Assembly (NCBI RefSeq): GCF_003201655.1
Contig: NZ_QJJU01000030.1
Coordinates: forward strand, 1-56,413
Direction of reading: 5' to 3'
Length of the DNA stretch: 56,413 bases
Origin: Mycolicibacterium moriokaense
GTDB lineage: Bacteria > Actinomycetota > Actinomycetes > Mycobacteriales > Mycobacteriaceae
The notes beneath the pieces were generated by a model, which did not search any database, was not told the origin of the DNA, and saw nothing but the letters and a program-made list of their open reading frames with translations. Positions 1 to 7,831 of the stretch are shown in pieces; position 1 is the stretch's first letter; each line of letters starts with the position of its first letter. The position numbers and the translations under genes were made by a program.

Positions 1-95
1 GCTCAACGCGTTTGCAATCACCTTCGGCGACCGTTTCCCGGCGGCCGAAACCTACTAATGAAAACCGCCGGAAACACCGTTAACGAGATAGTCCC
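1..95 (+). mobile_element. End of an IS256-like insertion sequence (left contig edge)
   Basis: Bases 1-95 are the exact reverse complement of the last 95 bases of the window. Identity stops at once after position 95, where unrelated sequence begins. The segment holds the last 18 codons of a transposase, its stop, and about 37 bp of IS terminus ending in AGATAGTCCC. The simplest reading is the right end of a multicopy IS at which the assembly stopped. A target duplication cannot be checked because the other IS end is outside the window. Confidence 0.8.
2..58 (+). CDS. Transposase C-terminus, 5'-truncated by contig edge (IS256/mutator type)
   Basis: The frame from base 2 reads 18 residues starting LNAFAITFGDRF and ending AAETY before TAA at 56-58. 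This C-terminal pattern (LN-F-I-FGDR) is typical of IS256-family mutator transposases of actinobacteria. The DDE catalytic domain lies outside the window, so the family call rests on this short tail and is tentative. The mirrored copy is at 56356-56412. Confidence 0.6.
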   Translation, partial: LNAFAITFGDRFPAAETY

Positions 96-258
96 AGTTC
101 GACTCGTTTCGCATCGAGTAGGTCTGGCCTACTGGAGCGGGGAGCAACAAGTTCCTTGCGCAAGGTTCGCAACGGCTGTCGGATTTGCGTGGTGCCGTTC
201 GTCGGAGGGGTAGAGAGTGGAACAGAAGGGTTCTGCTCACTTCCGGAAGGTGACCACG

Positions 259-960
259 ATGCATTACTTCGCCCTACTGCTCGGCCCCGAGCCCACGTCT
301 GCGCCGGACGCCGACGCACACGCCGCTGAGATGGCGGCATACGAGGCGTTCCATGCCAAGGCCGCGTCGGCGATCCGGGCAGGCGACGCGCTCACCCCTG
401 CGGCGACCGGCGTGCGGATCACCGGTGGGCCCGACGCACCGACAATCACCGACGGCCCGTTCGCGGAGGGTGCCGAGGTGGCGGGCGGCTACTACGTGTT
501 CGAGGCCGAGAACCTGGATGAGGCAATCGCATTGGCGCGCGACATCCCCGCTGCAAAGCAAGGCGCGGTCGAGGTCTGGCCGACGGTGTTTTACACCCCG
601 CCGAGCCAACCCTTGGGCACCAGTTGGCTGGCGCTGCTGCTCGAGCCGCCCGCCGACGTCCACGTACCCGGCAGCCCGGAGTGGGATGCCGGTATTGCGG
701 CGCATCAGAAGTTCGGTGCCGCCGCAGGCGACCGCACCAATGGCGGCGCGGCACTACATCCGTCGACTACCGCGACGACCGTGCGGGTGCGCGACGGCCA
801 GGTGCTGCTGACCGACGGCCCCTACATCGAAGGCGCCGAGGTGGCGAACGGCTTCTACTTCATCGACGTAAGCGACCGCGACGAGGCCGTCAAGGTCGCG
901 TCGATGATTCCTGCGACGACGGTCGAGTTGCGCCAACTCATGGGCATCTCTGGGCTGTAA
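259..960 (+). CDS. Tandem DGPF/YCII-domain protein
   Basis: A 233-residue protein made of two YCII-related (DGPF) domains. The first has TDGPF at about residues 64-68 and the second TDGPY at about 184-188. Each domain is followed by the hydrophobic GG-YYVFEAE / NGFYFIDV strand and a DEA-helix typical of the family. The biochemical role of DGPF proteins is unknown; in actinobacteria they sit beside ECF42 sigma factors, as here (next gene, 7 bp downstream). I chose the ATG at 259 because it follows GGAAGG and begins the MHYFALLL strand; an upstream in-frame start at 217 would add 14 unrelated residues. Probably co-transcribed with the sigma factor. Confidence 0.85.
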   Translation: MHYFALLLGPEPTSAPDADAHAAEMAAYEAFHAKAASAIRAGDALTPAATGVRITGGPDAPTITDGPFAEGAEVAGGYYVFEAENLDEAIALARDIPAAKQGAVEVWPTVFYTPPSQPLGTSWLALLLEPPADVHVPGSPEWDAGIAAHQKFGAAAGDRTNGGAALHPSTTATTVRVRDGQVLLTDGPYIEGAEVANGFYFIDVSDRDEAVKVASMIPATTVELRQLMGISGL

Positions 961-967
961 CCACCGA

Positions 968-2191
968 ATGACCAATCTGGACGGCGTCTTTCGGCGCGAA
1001 TGGGGCCCGGCAGTGGCGGCGCTGGCCCGCTGGTCGGGTGACATCACGGTCGCCGAAGACGCCGTCCAGGAGGCTTTCACCCAGGCGCTACGCACCTGGC
1101 CCAACGACGGTGTGCCAGACAACGCCGGCGGATGGATCGTGACGGTCGCCCGCAACCGCGCACTGGATCGGCTGAGACGCGAATCCGTCCGTCCTGGAAA
1201 GGAACTCGCAGCCGTGGCGGACGACATCCTGGCCCGCAACGATCATGCCGACGTGCATCCTGTTCGCGACGACGAACTGCGAATGATGTTCACCTGCGCC
1301 CACCCCGCACTCGACCCGACGTCCCAACTGGCACTGACACTTCGACTCATCTCGGGGCTCACCGTCGCAGAGATCGCGCGCACACTGTTGCAGTCCGAAG
1401 CGGCCGTCGGTCAGCGAATCACCCGAGCCAAGAACAAAATCCGCCACGCCAACATCCCGCTGCGGGTACCGCCCGCCGAGCTCCTGCCTGAACGCACACC
1501 GAACGTGCTGGCCTGTATCTATTCGGTGTTCACCGAGGGCTACTGGTCGACGGCAGGACCGTCGGCCATCCGCGACGAGCTGTGCGACGAGGGCGTTCGC
1601 CTGGCCGGTGAACTGTGCTCGTTGATGCCTGATGAACGCGATGCGCATGCTCTGGCTGCCCTTGTCCTGCTGCATGATTCGCGACGGCAGACCCGGGTTG
1701 ACGCAGGCGGGGCGCTTGTGCCGCTCGATGAACAGGACCGCAACCGGTGGGACCGTAGCCGAATCGCGCGGGGGCTGGACCAGCTTGCGCAGGCCGCAGG
1801 CGCGACGGGTCCGTACCTGCCACAGGCGGTGATCGCGGCGCTACACGCGACGGCGCCGAGCTGGGACCAGACCGACTGGTCGGCGATCTGCATGGCCTAC
1901 GACCGGCTGATCGAGATCACTGACTCCCCCGTCGCCAGGGCCAACCGAGCCCTGGCGCTCGGATTCCGCGACGGCTTCCCGGCAGGCCTTGCGGCGCTGG
2001 ATGAGGTGGCGGACGACCCGAGGCTGGCCCGGTCGAATACAGCGGCCTCGATCCGTGCCGACTTGCTGCGGCGCGCGGGCCGGCGTGACGAGGCGCTGGA
2101 GTGGTACCGCACCGCGCTGGACCGCAACGGCTCAGGCCCGGCAAGAAGGTTCTTGCGGCGGCGCCTCGCCGAGTGCATCGGGCACGATTGA
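968..2191 (+). CDS. ECF42-type RNA polymerase sigma factor with C-terminal extension
   Basis: A 407-residue sigma-70 family protein. The N-terminal ~170 residues carry sigma region 2 (EDAVQEAF, then the NAGGWIVTVARNRALD helix) and region 4 (LTLRLISGLTVAEIARTLL). The next ~230 residues form a helical, TPR-like extension ending in RRAGRRDEALEWYRTAL. This architecture, together with the preceding DGPF gene, is the hallmark of the ECF42 group, where the C-terminal domain rather than an anti-sigma factor is thought to control activity. No anti-sigma gene is visible nearby. Translation is probably coupled to the DGPF gene 7 bp upstream. Specific stimulus unknown. Confidence 0.9.
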   Translation: MTNLDGVFRREWGPAVAALARWSGDITVAEDAVQEAFTQALRTWPNDGVPDNAGGWIVTVARNRALDRLRRESVRPGKELAAVADDILARNDHADVHPVRDDELRMMFTCAHPALDPTSQLALTLRLISGLTVAEIARTLLQSEAAVGQRITRAKNKIRHANIPLRVPPAELLPERTPNVLACIYSVFTEGYWSTAGPSAIRDELCDEGVRLAGELCSLMPDERDAHALAALVLLHDSRRQTRVDAGGALVPLDEQDRNRWDRSRIARGLDQLAQAAGATGPYLPQAVIAALHATAPSWDQTDWSAICMAYDRLIEITDSPVARANRALALGFRDGFPAGLAALDEVADDPRLARSNTAASIRADLLRRAGRRDEALEWYRTALDRNGSGPARRFLRRRLAECIGHD

Positions 2192-2275
2192 CGACTCGGG
2201 TCATAACAACCAGGTCGCGAACACGTAGGGAAACACCCGATTCCAGGACAGCGGCTGCACCGCTACTTTCGGTCT

Positions 2276-2632
2276 ATGGGCTCCCTTCCGGAGGTCGGGT
2301 ACTTCTTGGCCGAGTGGTACCTGCCAGAGTTGACCGAACAATCGGTCGACGAAGTCGTGGCGAAACTCGACGTCGCCGCCATCAGCGTTAGCGATGAAGG
2401 GACGCCGGTGCGGCTGGTCGTCACGCTCGCAGTTCCCACGGATGAAGTTCTCTATGGCGTATTCGGCGCGGAATCGCCCGACATCGTCACGACCACGTGC
2501 CAACGAGCCGGCATCCCGCATCAACGTCTGTCTGCCCACGTCGGCACGCGAATCAGAGAAGAACCACTGGCCGCGATGGTCGAAAAATCCTGCACCAGAA
2601 CTGGCGTGGAACCCGAACCCGCACCGCAGTGA
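2276..2632 (+). CDS. Small conserved-looking protein, function unknown
   Basis: A 118-residue ORF with mycobacterial codon use and no signal peptide or membrane segment. It opens with an EWYLPELTE motif and has a middle TPVRLVVTLAVPTDEVLYGV, a two-strand ferredoxin-like pattern, then an AGIPHQRLS segment near the end. The layout recalls small dimeric alpha/beta-barrel or DUF4242-like proteins, but I cannot assign a family firmly. It lies between the ECF42 gene and the LAL regulator, all on the same strand, which suggests but does not prove functional linkage. Confidence 0.6.
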   Translation: MGSLPEVGYFLAEWYLPELTEQSVDEVVAKLDVAAISVSDEGTPVRLVVTLAVPTDEVLYGVFGAESPDIVTTTCQRAGIPHQRLSAHVGTRIREEPLAAMVEKSCTRTGVEPEPAPQ

Positions 2633-2758
2633 TGTGCTGATCGCATTCGCCAGAATCGGGTACACACCAAATTCACAGTTATCTAGCTGCTCTAGCGGCG
2701 CGTAGCAATGTTGCCACTTCCCGCTGGCAGTTAATGTAGTCTGCGTTTGCTGGTTGCT

Positions 2759-5518
2759 ATGGGTGGGGTTGAGAAATCACGGATGATCAGCCGCTCGGCG
2801 GAATTTCGGGCGGTTGCTGACTTCCTGCTGTCCGCAGAACGACAGCCGACGGCACTGGTCATCGAGGGTGAGGCCGGTGTCGGGAAAACCACTCTGTGGC
2901 TGGCCGCGGTGGACCAGGCGCGCGAGCGTGGCTTCCGCGTATTCAGCGCCCGTGGCGGCCAAGCGGAGTCGGTCCTGGCCTATGCGGCAGTGGCCGACCT
3001 CATCAGCGACGTGGACCCCACACTGTTGGCGGAGCTGCCGGACATGCAACGCATCGCCGTTGATCGGGTGTTGCTCCGCGCCGGCGGCGAGGGGCCCGCC
3101 ACTGATCAGCGCGTCGTCGCCGCGGCATTCGCCGCCGTCATCGACCGCATTTCCGTCGACGCACCCGTGCTAGTCGCCATCGACGATGTGCAGTGGCTCG
3201 ATCCGTCCAGCCAGGCCGTCGTCGAGTACGCGGCGCGGCGGCTCCGCGGCCGAGCTGGGATGCTGCTCACCGAGCGATGCGATCCGAACCATGGAAGAGC
3301 AGTGACGTGGCTGCATCTGGCCCGACCCGACGGCATAGAGCGAATTCGGGTGGGGCCCTTTAGCCTTGGTCGACTCCACACGCTGATTTCGACGCGGCTG
3401 GGGCGGTCGTTCTCCCGTCCGACGATGGTGCGGATCGCCGAAATCTCCGGCGGTAACCCGTTTTACGCACTCGAACTGGCCCGCGCGATTCATGTGGGCT
3501 CTGCCAGGGCGCAGCCGTCGCTGCCCGCGACACTGGCCGAGTTGATGCGCCTTCGGATCGGCAGTCTCGAGGGACAGGCCGGCGACGTGTTGCTCGCCGC
3601 CGCCGCCATGGCGAATCCGACGGTCGAGGTGCTTGCGCAGATTGTCGACACCACCGTCGATCACGCTGTGGAGCTACTCGAAGAGGCCGAAAGCAACGGC
3701 ATTATCGCGATCGATGGCGATCGCGTGCGGTTTTCCCATCCGTTGTTGGCGCAGAGCGTTTATACCGACGCCAGCCCGGCGCGGCGACGGGCCGCGCACC
3801 GGGCACTGTCTCAATTCGTGGTGCTACCTGAGCTCAAGGCCAGACACATGGCATTGGCCGCATCGCATGCTGACCCTGACACGTTGAAAGCCCTCGACAC
3901 TGCGGCCGATACCGCACGCGCCAGGGGTGCTCCGGCTGCAGCGGCCGAATTGCTGGAGCTGGCAATCGGACTCGGCGGGAACTCACCGTCGCGACAAATC
4001 CGCGCCGCCGAACACCACTTCAAGGCCGGCGACGCCGAGCGGGCACGCACACTGCTGGAGCCGACGATCGACGAGCTGCGGCCCGGGCTGTTGCGCGGAG
4101 TAGCTCTAAATCTGATGGCAGGCATCTGCATGTACAACGACACTTTCGTGGAAGCGGCCGCGCTCCTCGAACGTGCGCTCGACGACGCCGCAACCAATCC
4201 CGGCCTGTTGGTCCAGACACTGTTGTCGTTGACGTTCGCGCAGGGCATGTCGGGCAAGTTCGAGCAGTCACTGCAAAACGCTCGACAAGCCGTGTCCCAC
4301 GCGGAGGAGATCGGCTATCCGCCGCTGACCGGTCGGGCGCTCGCCATGTTGGTCAACGCGTCGTTCCTCTACGGACACGGGGTAGACGAGGACAGCCTGC
4401 GACGCGCAGTGGAACTTGAAGACCCCGACGACGACGTTCCAATCCCCTTCTCCCCCAGCTCCGTTAACGCATTGATCTGCGCATGGACCGGAGAGTTGAA
4501 CATAGCGCGCAGGCAGATGGCGGCCGTCAGGGACCGATGTGTCGAACGCGGCGCCGAGAACGACTTGATGGCCGTCGCCGGATACTCGACACTCATCGAG
4601 ATCTGGCGAGGCAACTTCGCCGAAGCCGCGATGCTCGCACAGGACACCATGGAGCGCGCCGAGCAGGTCGGCGGTTCGCGCACGATCGCTCTGACCGTGC
4701 GCGCCGCCGTTGCGGCCTATGCCGGACGGGAAGAGGACACCCGCGCCGACGCCGCCGCCGCCCTGGCGATCGCTCACGAGTGCGGCGTACCGCGACTGGC
4801 GGAGTGGCCGACGATGAGCCTCGGCTTCCTCGAGGTTTCGCTCGGCCGCTATGCCGAGGCTATGACCACGCTGCAGTCGATGCTGGACGTCTTCGACCAG
4901 CTGCCCGGCAGTGAGATCATGATCGCCACTTTCATCCCCGACGCCGTTGAAGCGATGGTCGCGCTGGGCCGTCACGCCGATGCGGTGCCGCTGATCGAGG
5001 AACTCGAGCAGAACGGCGCCCGCCTCGATCGCCCCTGGATGTTGGCCGTCGGCGCCCGCTGCCGCAGCATGTGGCTGGCCGCCACCGGCGACATCGCCGC
5101 GGCAACCCAGCTGGCCGAGCAGGCGATGGCCGAGCATGATCGGCTGCCGATGCCGTTCGAACGCGCCCGCACCCAACTCCTGCTCGGCCAGCTGCAGCGT
5201 CGCCAACGGCAAAAGGACACAGCCACCACCACGTTTCGCGAGGCCCTGCAGGCCTTCGAAGCGATGGGCGCACCGCTATGGGCCGACCGCGCTCGAGCCG
5301 AACTCGCCAGGGCCAGGGTTGTCCCCACCCACGACCACAGCCTCACACCCTCCGAACGGAGAGTGGCCGAGCTGGCAGCATCGGGCATGACCAACCGTGA
5401 CGTCGCGGCCGCACTGTTCATCAGCCCGAAGACCGTCGAAGCAAACCTCGTGCGGATCTACCGCAAGCTCGGCATCAAGACGCGCGCGGAACTCGGGAGG
5501 ATCATCAGCGACTTATAG
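2759..5518 (+). CDS. LuxR-family ATPase transcriptional regulator (LAL/AAA type)
   Basis: A 919-residue large LuxR-type regulator. The N-terminal AAA ATPase has Walker A GEAGVGKT (about 37-44) and Walker B VLVAIDDVQWLD (about 137-148). A long helical TPR-like middle (about 330-840) follows, and the C-terminus is a LuxR HTH, LTPSERRVAELA ... ISPKTVEANLVRIYRKLGI. The family switches genes on in response to a ligand sensed by the ATPase/TPR part. Start uncertain: ATG at 2759 is used; ATG 2783 (MISRSAEF) is an alternative that starts exactly at the domain. A promoter was not identified. It could control the upstream sigma/DGPF cluster or the downstream glycine-rich genes; this is inference only. 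Confidence 0.9.
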   Translation: MGGVEKSRMISRSAEFRAVADFLLSAERQPTALVIEGEAGVGKTTLWLAAVDQARERGFRVFSARGGQAESVLAYAAVADLISDVDPTLLAELPDMQRIAVDRVLLRAGGEGPATDQRVVAAAFAAVIDRISVDAPVLVAIDDVQWLDPSSQAVVEYAARRLRGRAGMLLTERCDPNHGRAVTWLHLARPDGIERIRVGPFSLGRLHTLISTRLGRSFSRPTMVRIAEISGGNPFYALELARAIHVGSARAQPSLPATLAELMRLRIGSLEGQAGDVLLAAAAMANPTVEVLAQIVDTTVDHAVELLEEAESNGIIAIDGDRVRFSHPLLAQSVYTDASPARRRAAHRALSQFVVLPELKARHMALAASHADPDTLKALDTAADTARARGAPAAAAELLELAIGLGGNSPSRQIRAAEHHFKAGDAERARTLLEPTIDELRPGLLRGVALNLMAGICMYNDTFVEAAALLERALDDAATNPGLLVQTLLSLTFAQGMSGKFEQSLQNARQAVSHAEEIGYPPLTGRALAMLVNASFLYGHGVDEDSLRRAVELEDPDDDVPIPFSPSSVNALICAWTGELNIARRQMAAVRDRCVERGAENDLMAVAGYSTLIEIWRGNFAEAAMLAQDTMERAEQVGGSRTIALTVRAAVAAYAGREEDTRADAAAALAIAHECGVPRLAEWPTMSLGFLEVSLGRYAEAMTTLQSMLDVFDQLPGSEIMIATFIPDAVEAMVALGRHADAVPLIEELEQNGARLDRPWMLAVGARCRSMWLAATGDIAAATQLAEQAMAEHDRLPMPFERARTQLLLGQLQRRQRQKDTATTTFREALQAFEAMGAPLWADRARAELARARVVPTHDHSLTPSERRVAELAASGMTNRDVAAALFISPKTVEANLVRIYRKLGIKTRAELGRIISDL

Positions 5519-5643
5519 GGTGACTTCAGTGCGTTGGACGTTGCGCAGCTGACGGTGGGTTGCCAATCGCCGCGCGAACTAGCTGACTTCTGATCGTCAA
5601 AATTATGATCTAGCTGGTCAGTGGGTTTCGCAACCCAGCGTGG

Positions 5644-6052
5644 TGAACCGTCCGCCGCAATGACGGTTGGAAACCAGGCCCCGCCGCCCTGGCCTAGATG
5701 TGGACCGTCGTCACCGGCGCAGTCTTCAATATCGCGTCAGCCCTTTACAATTCGGCGTTCTACCGCCGCAATCGCTTCAGCGAAGCGGACCCTTCGGTGT
5801 GGTTCCTGAGCGTAGACCGGCATCAACTTGAGCCTGGCGCACACACGTGCGCACCGTCTCGGCCGTACCAACCTCGAGCAGTCGAGGCGCCCCGATCAGC
5901 GCTGCCCACTCCGACTCGTGCTGATCGCTGAACTCGGCGACCATCCTCACCGCCCGCTCACGCAGCTCCGGCGGATACCTCCTTGACGAACCATCTGCTA
6001 TGACTCCAACCCTGCCGAGAAGCGGAATCTCGGGACATCCCGGGACGGTTCA
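5644..6052 (-). mobile_element. Deletion remnant of an IS6110-like IS3-family element
   Basis: On the minus strand, 6052 down to about 6025 begins TGAACCGTCCCGGGATGTCC, closely resembling the IS6110 terminal repeat (TGAACCGCCCCGGCATGTCC). It is followed by a degraded orfA. On the plus strand at 5644 another TGAACCGTCC faces inward, giving a candidate opposite end about 409 bp away. The orfB part of a ~1.3 kb element is missing, so this is a dead internal-deletion copy. The left boundary at 5644 is less certain than the right. I see no matching target duplication. Confidence 0.65.
5777..5992 (-). pseudogene. IS3-family orfA remnant (IS6110-like)
   Basis: Minus-strand translation from about 5992 gives GSSRRYPPELRERAVRM, then SEWAALIGAPRLL and AETVRTCVRQAQVDAG. 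This matches the HTH-containing OrfA of IS6110-type elements almost throughout. It ends early at a TGA (5777-5779), before the leucine-zipper part and the frameshift into orfB. No good start codon remains in frame: the ATG at 5994 is in another frame. Non-functional. Confidence 0.75.
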
Positions 6053-6184
6053 GTTGACACCTTGTCTCGGTATCAGCGGTGGGGCGCAGAGTCGTCACCA
6101 CGGTAACCGCGGTCTGCAAGGACGGACCTATGCAGTTTTCGCAAACTTCTTGTACGGCCGTACTGATGCCATCGACGTTAGCTA

Positions 6185-6200
6185 TCGTCCGATCGGACGA
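6185..6200. promoter_or_regulatory. Perfect 16-bp palindrome, candidate operator
   Basis: TCGTCCGATCGGACGA is a perfect dyad in the AT-richer non-coding stretch between the IS3 remnant and the promoter at 6472. It has the size and symmetry of a dimeric repressor site. No promoter overlapping it was recognised, so a regulatory role is conjecture. The rest of 6053-6471 shows no gene I can support. Confidence 0.3.
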
Positions 6201-6471
6201 CAGCGGGATTCCAAAACTAACTAAACAGTGGCGCCAAATAACACCTTTGCTGGATATTACGGATGTGTTAATTTCGCTCTGAACGAGTTCACGCATAGTG
6301 GCACTTATGCTGCGAATCTCCGCCGGGATGTCCACCGAGGGCCGATGGACCGCCGGACTCGGCCATTTTGCTGCCATGCCCGTCAATAAGCTGCGCATGC
6401 CTTGGTCTGGCCTTTTGCTTCAAGATCGCCAGTGCGATCGGAGGGTTCGCTTGAAATCGTATATGTGATCC

Positions 6472-6500
6472 TTGACACACGTCGCAGCAAAGCTTACAGT
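6472..6500 (+). promoter_or_regulatory. SigA-type promoter for the glycine-rich gene at 6848
   Basis: TTGACA at 6472-6477, a 17-bp spacer and TACAGT at 6495-6500 give a near-consensus housekeeping promoter with start expected near 6507. The first annotated large gene downstream begins at 6848, so the transcript would have a leader of about 340 nt containing the small ORF at 6558-6713. Confidence 0.7.
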
Positions 6501-6557
6501 TGCTCCGCCGAAGTCACTTTGGGGAAATGTTGACGAGGCACGGGGGGAACCAGAATC

Positions 6558-6713
6558 ATGTTGCAACGCCGCAACCGCACTCGGCTTCACAAGCCGCTCA
6601 CCGAATCGGCCCGACTGAGGCGCACTGGCCGAGGGCCTCCGCGAAATTCAACGGGTATCACCTTGCCAAACAGCGATGAGGCGCGTCCGTATCGATTCGA
6701 TCGGGCTTCGTGA
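6558..6713 (+). CDS. Small basic leader ORF, 51 aa
   Basis: ATG at 6558 sits 8 nt after a strong GGGGGGAA ribosome site and reads 51 codons, starting MLQRRNRTRL, to TGA at 6711. The product is strongly basic (many Arg) with no recognisable domain. It lies in the long leader between the SigA promoter and the glycine-rich gene at 6848, so it is either a small protein or a regulatory leader peptide. Good Shine-Dalgarno spacing supports it; lack of any family match weakens it. Confidence 0.4.
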   Translation: MLQRRNRTRLHKPLTESARLRRTGRGPPRNSTGITLPNSDEARPYRFDRAS

Positions 6714-6847
6714 AGTCGGTTGTCTTGCGCCTCGAACAAGTTCCACAACGCAAGGCGTGCAGGGAATTTCAGAAGGTTCCCTAGACGCTGAGTGGGCTTT
6801 CTCGAACAACACAGAACACAGGTCAAGCAAGAAGGAGCTTTAAGGAC

Positions 6848-7600
6848 ATGACTCTCTCAATTACTCGCACGGTTGGTGTCGGGCTCGTCGGAGGCGCACT
6901 CGCGCTTTTCGGGCCGGCGGCTATCTACCCCGCTCTCATCCCCATCGGATCCGCCACCGGTAACGGTGGCAGCAGCACCGGTGGCGATAGCCACGGTGGT
7001 AACGGTGGCGACATTCATACCCACGGTGGTAACGGTGGCGACGGCGGCAATAGCCACGGCGGTAACGGTGGCAGCGGTGGCGACGGTGGCAATAGCCACG
7101 GCGGTAACGGTGGCAGCGGTGGCAACAGCCACGGTGGTAACGGTGGCGATAGCCACGGCGGTAACGGTGGTAACGCTGGTAACGGTGGTAACTCTGGTAA
7201 CGGTGGTACCGGTGGTAAGGGCGGCACCGGCGGCGTCGGTGGTGCCGGTGGCGGCGGTGGTACCGGCATCGGCCTCATTGGTATCGGCGGCAGCGCTGCA
7301 GTCGGCGGCGTCGGCGGCGTCGGCGGCGTCGGCGGCGTCGGTGGCAGTAGCACCGGTGGTAGTAGCACCGGTGGTAATGGCAGCAGCACCGCTGGTAATG
7401 GCAGCAGCAACGCTGGTAACGGTGGTAATGGCAGCAGCACCGCTGGTGCCGGCGGTAGCGGTGGTAATGGCAGCAGCACCGCTGGTGCCGGTGGTAGTGG
7501 CAGCAGCGGCGGCAACACCAGTAATGGCAGCAGCACCGCTGGTGCTGGTGGCGCTGGTGGCGCTGGTGGCTGCAATTCCAACACCACTAACGCCTGCTAA
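6848..7600 (+). CDS. Secreted glycine/asparagine/serine-rich PGRS-like protein without PE domain
   Basis: A 250-residue protein. Residues ~1-36 look like a signal sequence or membrane anchor (TVGVGLVGGALALF followed by small residues). The remainder is low-complexity: GGNGG, DSHGG, GGTGG and later NGSSTAG repeats, ending in a two-cysteine tail (GGCNSNTTNAC). The repeat style resembles the PGRS region of PE_PGRS proteins, but the ~95-residue PE domain is absent. It would be exported or cell-wall associated. RBS AAGGAG lies at about 6832, with AAGGAC next to the ATG. Two similar genes follow at 9005 and 10045. Function unknown. Confidence 0.8.
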   Translation: MTLSITRTVGVGLVGGALALFGPAAIYPALIPIGSATGNGGSSTGGDSHGGNGGDIHTHGGNGGDGGNSHGGNGGSGGDGGNSHGGNGGSGGNSHGGNGGDSHGGNGGNAGNGGNSGNGGTGGKGGTGGVGGAGGGGGTGIGLIGIGGSAAVGGVGGVGGVGGVGGSSTGGSSTGGNGSSTAGNGSSNAGNGGNGSSTAGAGGSGGNGSSTAGAGGSGSSGGNTSNGSSTAGAGGAGGAGGCNSNTTNAC

Positions 7601-7640
7601 TTTGGTTTGGTCGCTGAAGTAGGCCAAGTCAGAAGGTCAG

Positions 7641-7684
7641 CGCTGGACCGTCGTCCGTAGGGCGGCGGTCCAGCGTCATCTTTT
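7641..7684 (+). terminator. Intrinsic terminator after the glycine-rich gene
   Basis: GCTGGACCGTCGTCC (7642-7656), a 3-nt loop, then GGGCGGCGGTCCAGC (7660-7674) form a 15-bp stem with two or three G-U pairs. CATCTTTT follows. This is one of the clearest Rho-independent-like terminators in the window and separates the 6848 gene from purU. Confidence 0.75.
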
Positions 7685-7693
7685 GCGAAAGCG

Positions 7694-7831
7694 ATGCGCG
7701 CGCTGATTGCGGTGATGGTGCTCATCGGGGTGGCATGGAACATGCGCGATTCGAGCGGTTTGGGTGATCACCCGACATTAGAACTGCGCCATATTGGGGC
7801 CGCCGCTAGGCGGGGACGGGGTGTGAGGTGA
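7694..7831 (+). CDS. Small hydrophobic ORF overlapping the purU start, 45 aa
   Basis: ATG at 7694 opens a 45-codon frame with a hydrophobic N-terminus (MRALIAVMVLIGVAW) followed by a basic tail. Its TGA overlaps the GTG start of purU (GTGA at 7828-7831), an arrangement typical of translational coupling. The ribosome site (GCGAAAGCG) is weak. It could be a tiny membrane protein, a leader peptide for purU, or chance. Confidence 0.35.
   Translation: MRALIAVMVLIGVAWNMRDSSGLGDHPTLELRHIGAAARRGRGVR

Noticed and set aside
4268..5212. 314-residue minus-strand frame within the LAL regulator
   Set aside because: Composition typical of antisense shadow; the plus strand has clear domains throughout.
6857..7627. 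256- and 249-residue Thr/Ala/Val-rich frames across the 6848 gene
   Set aside because: Low-complexity shadows of the glycine-rich coding sequence.
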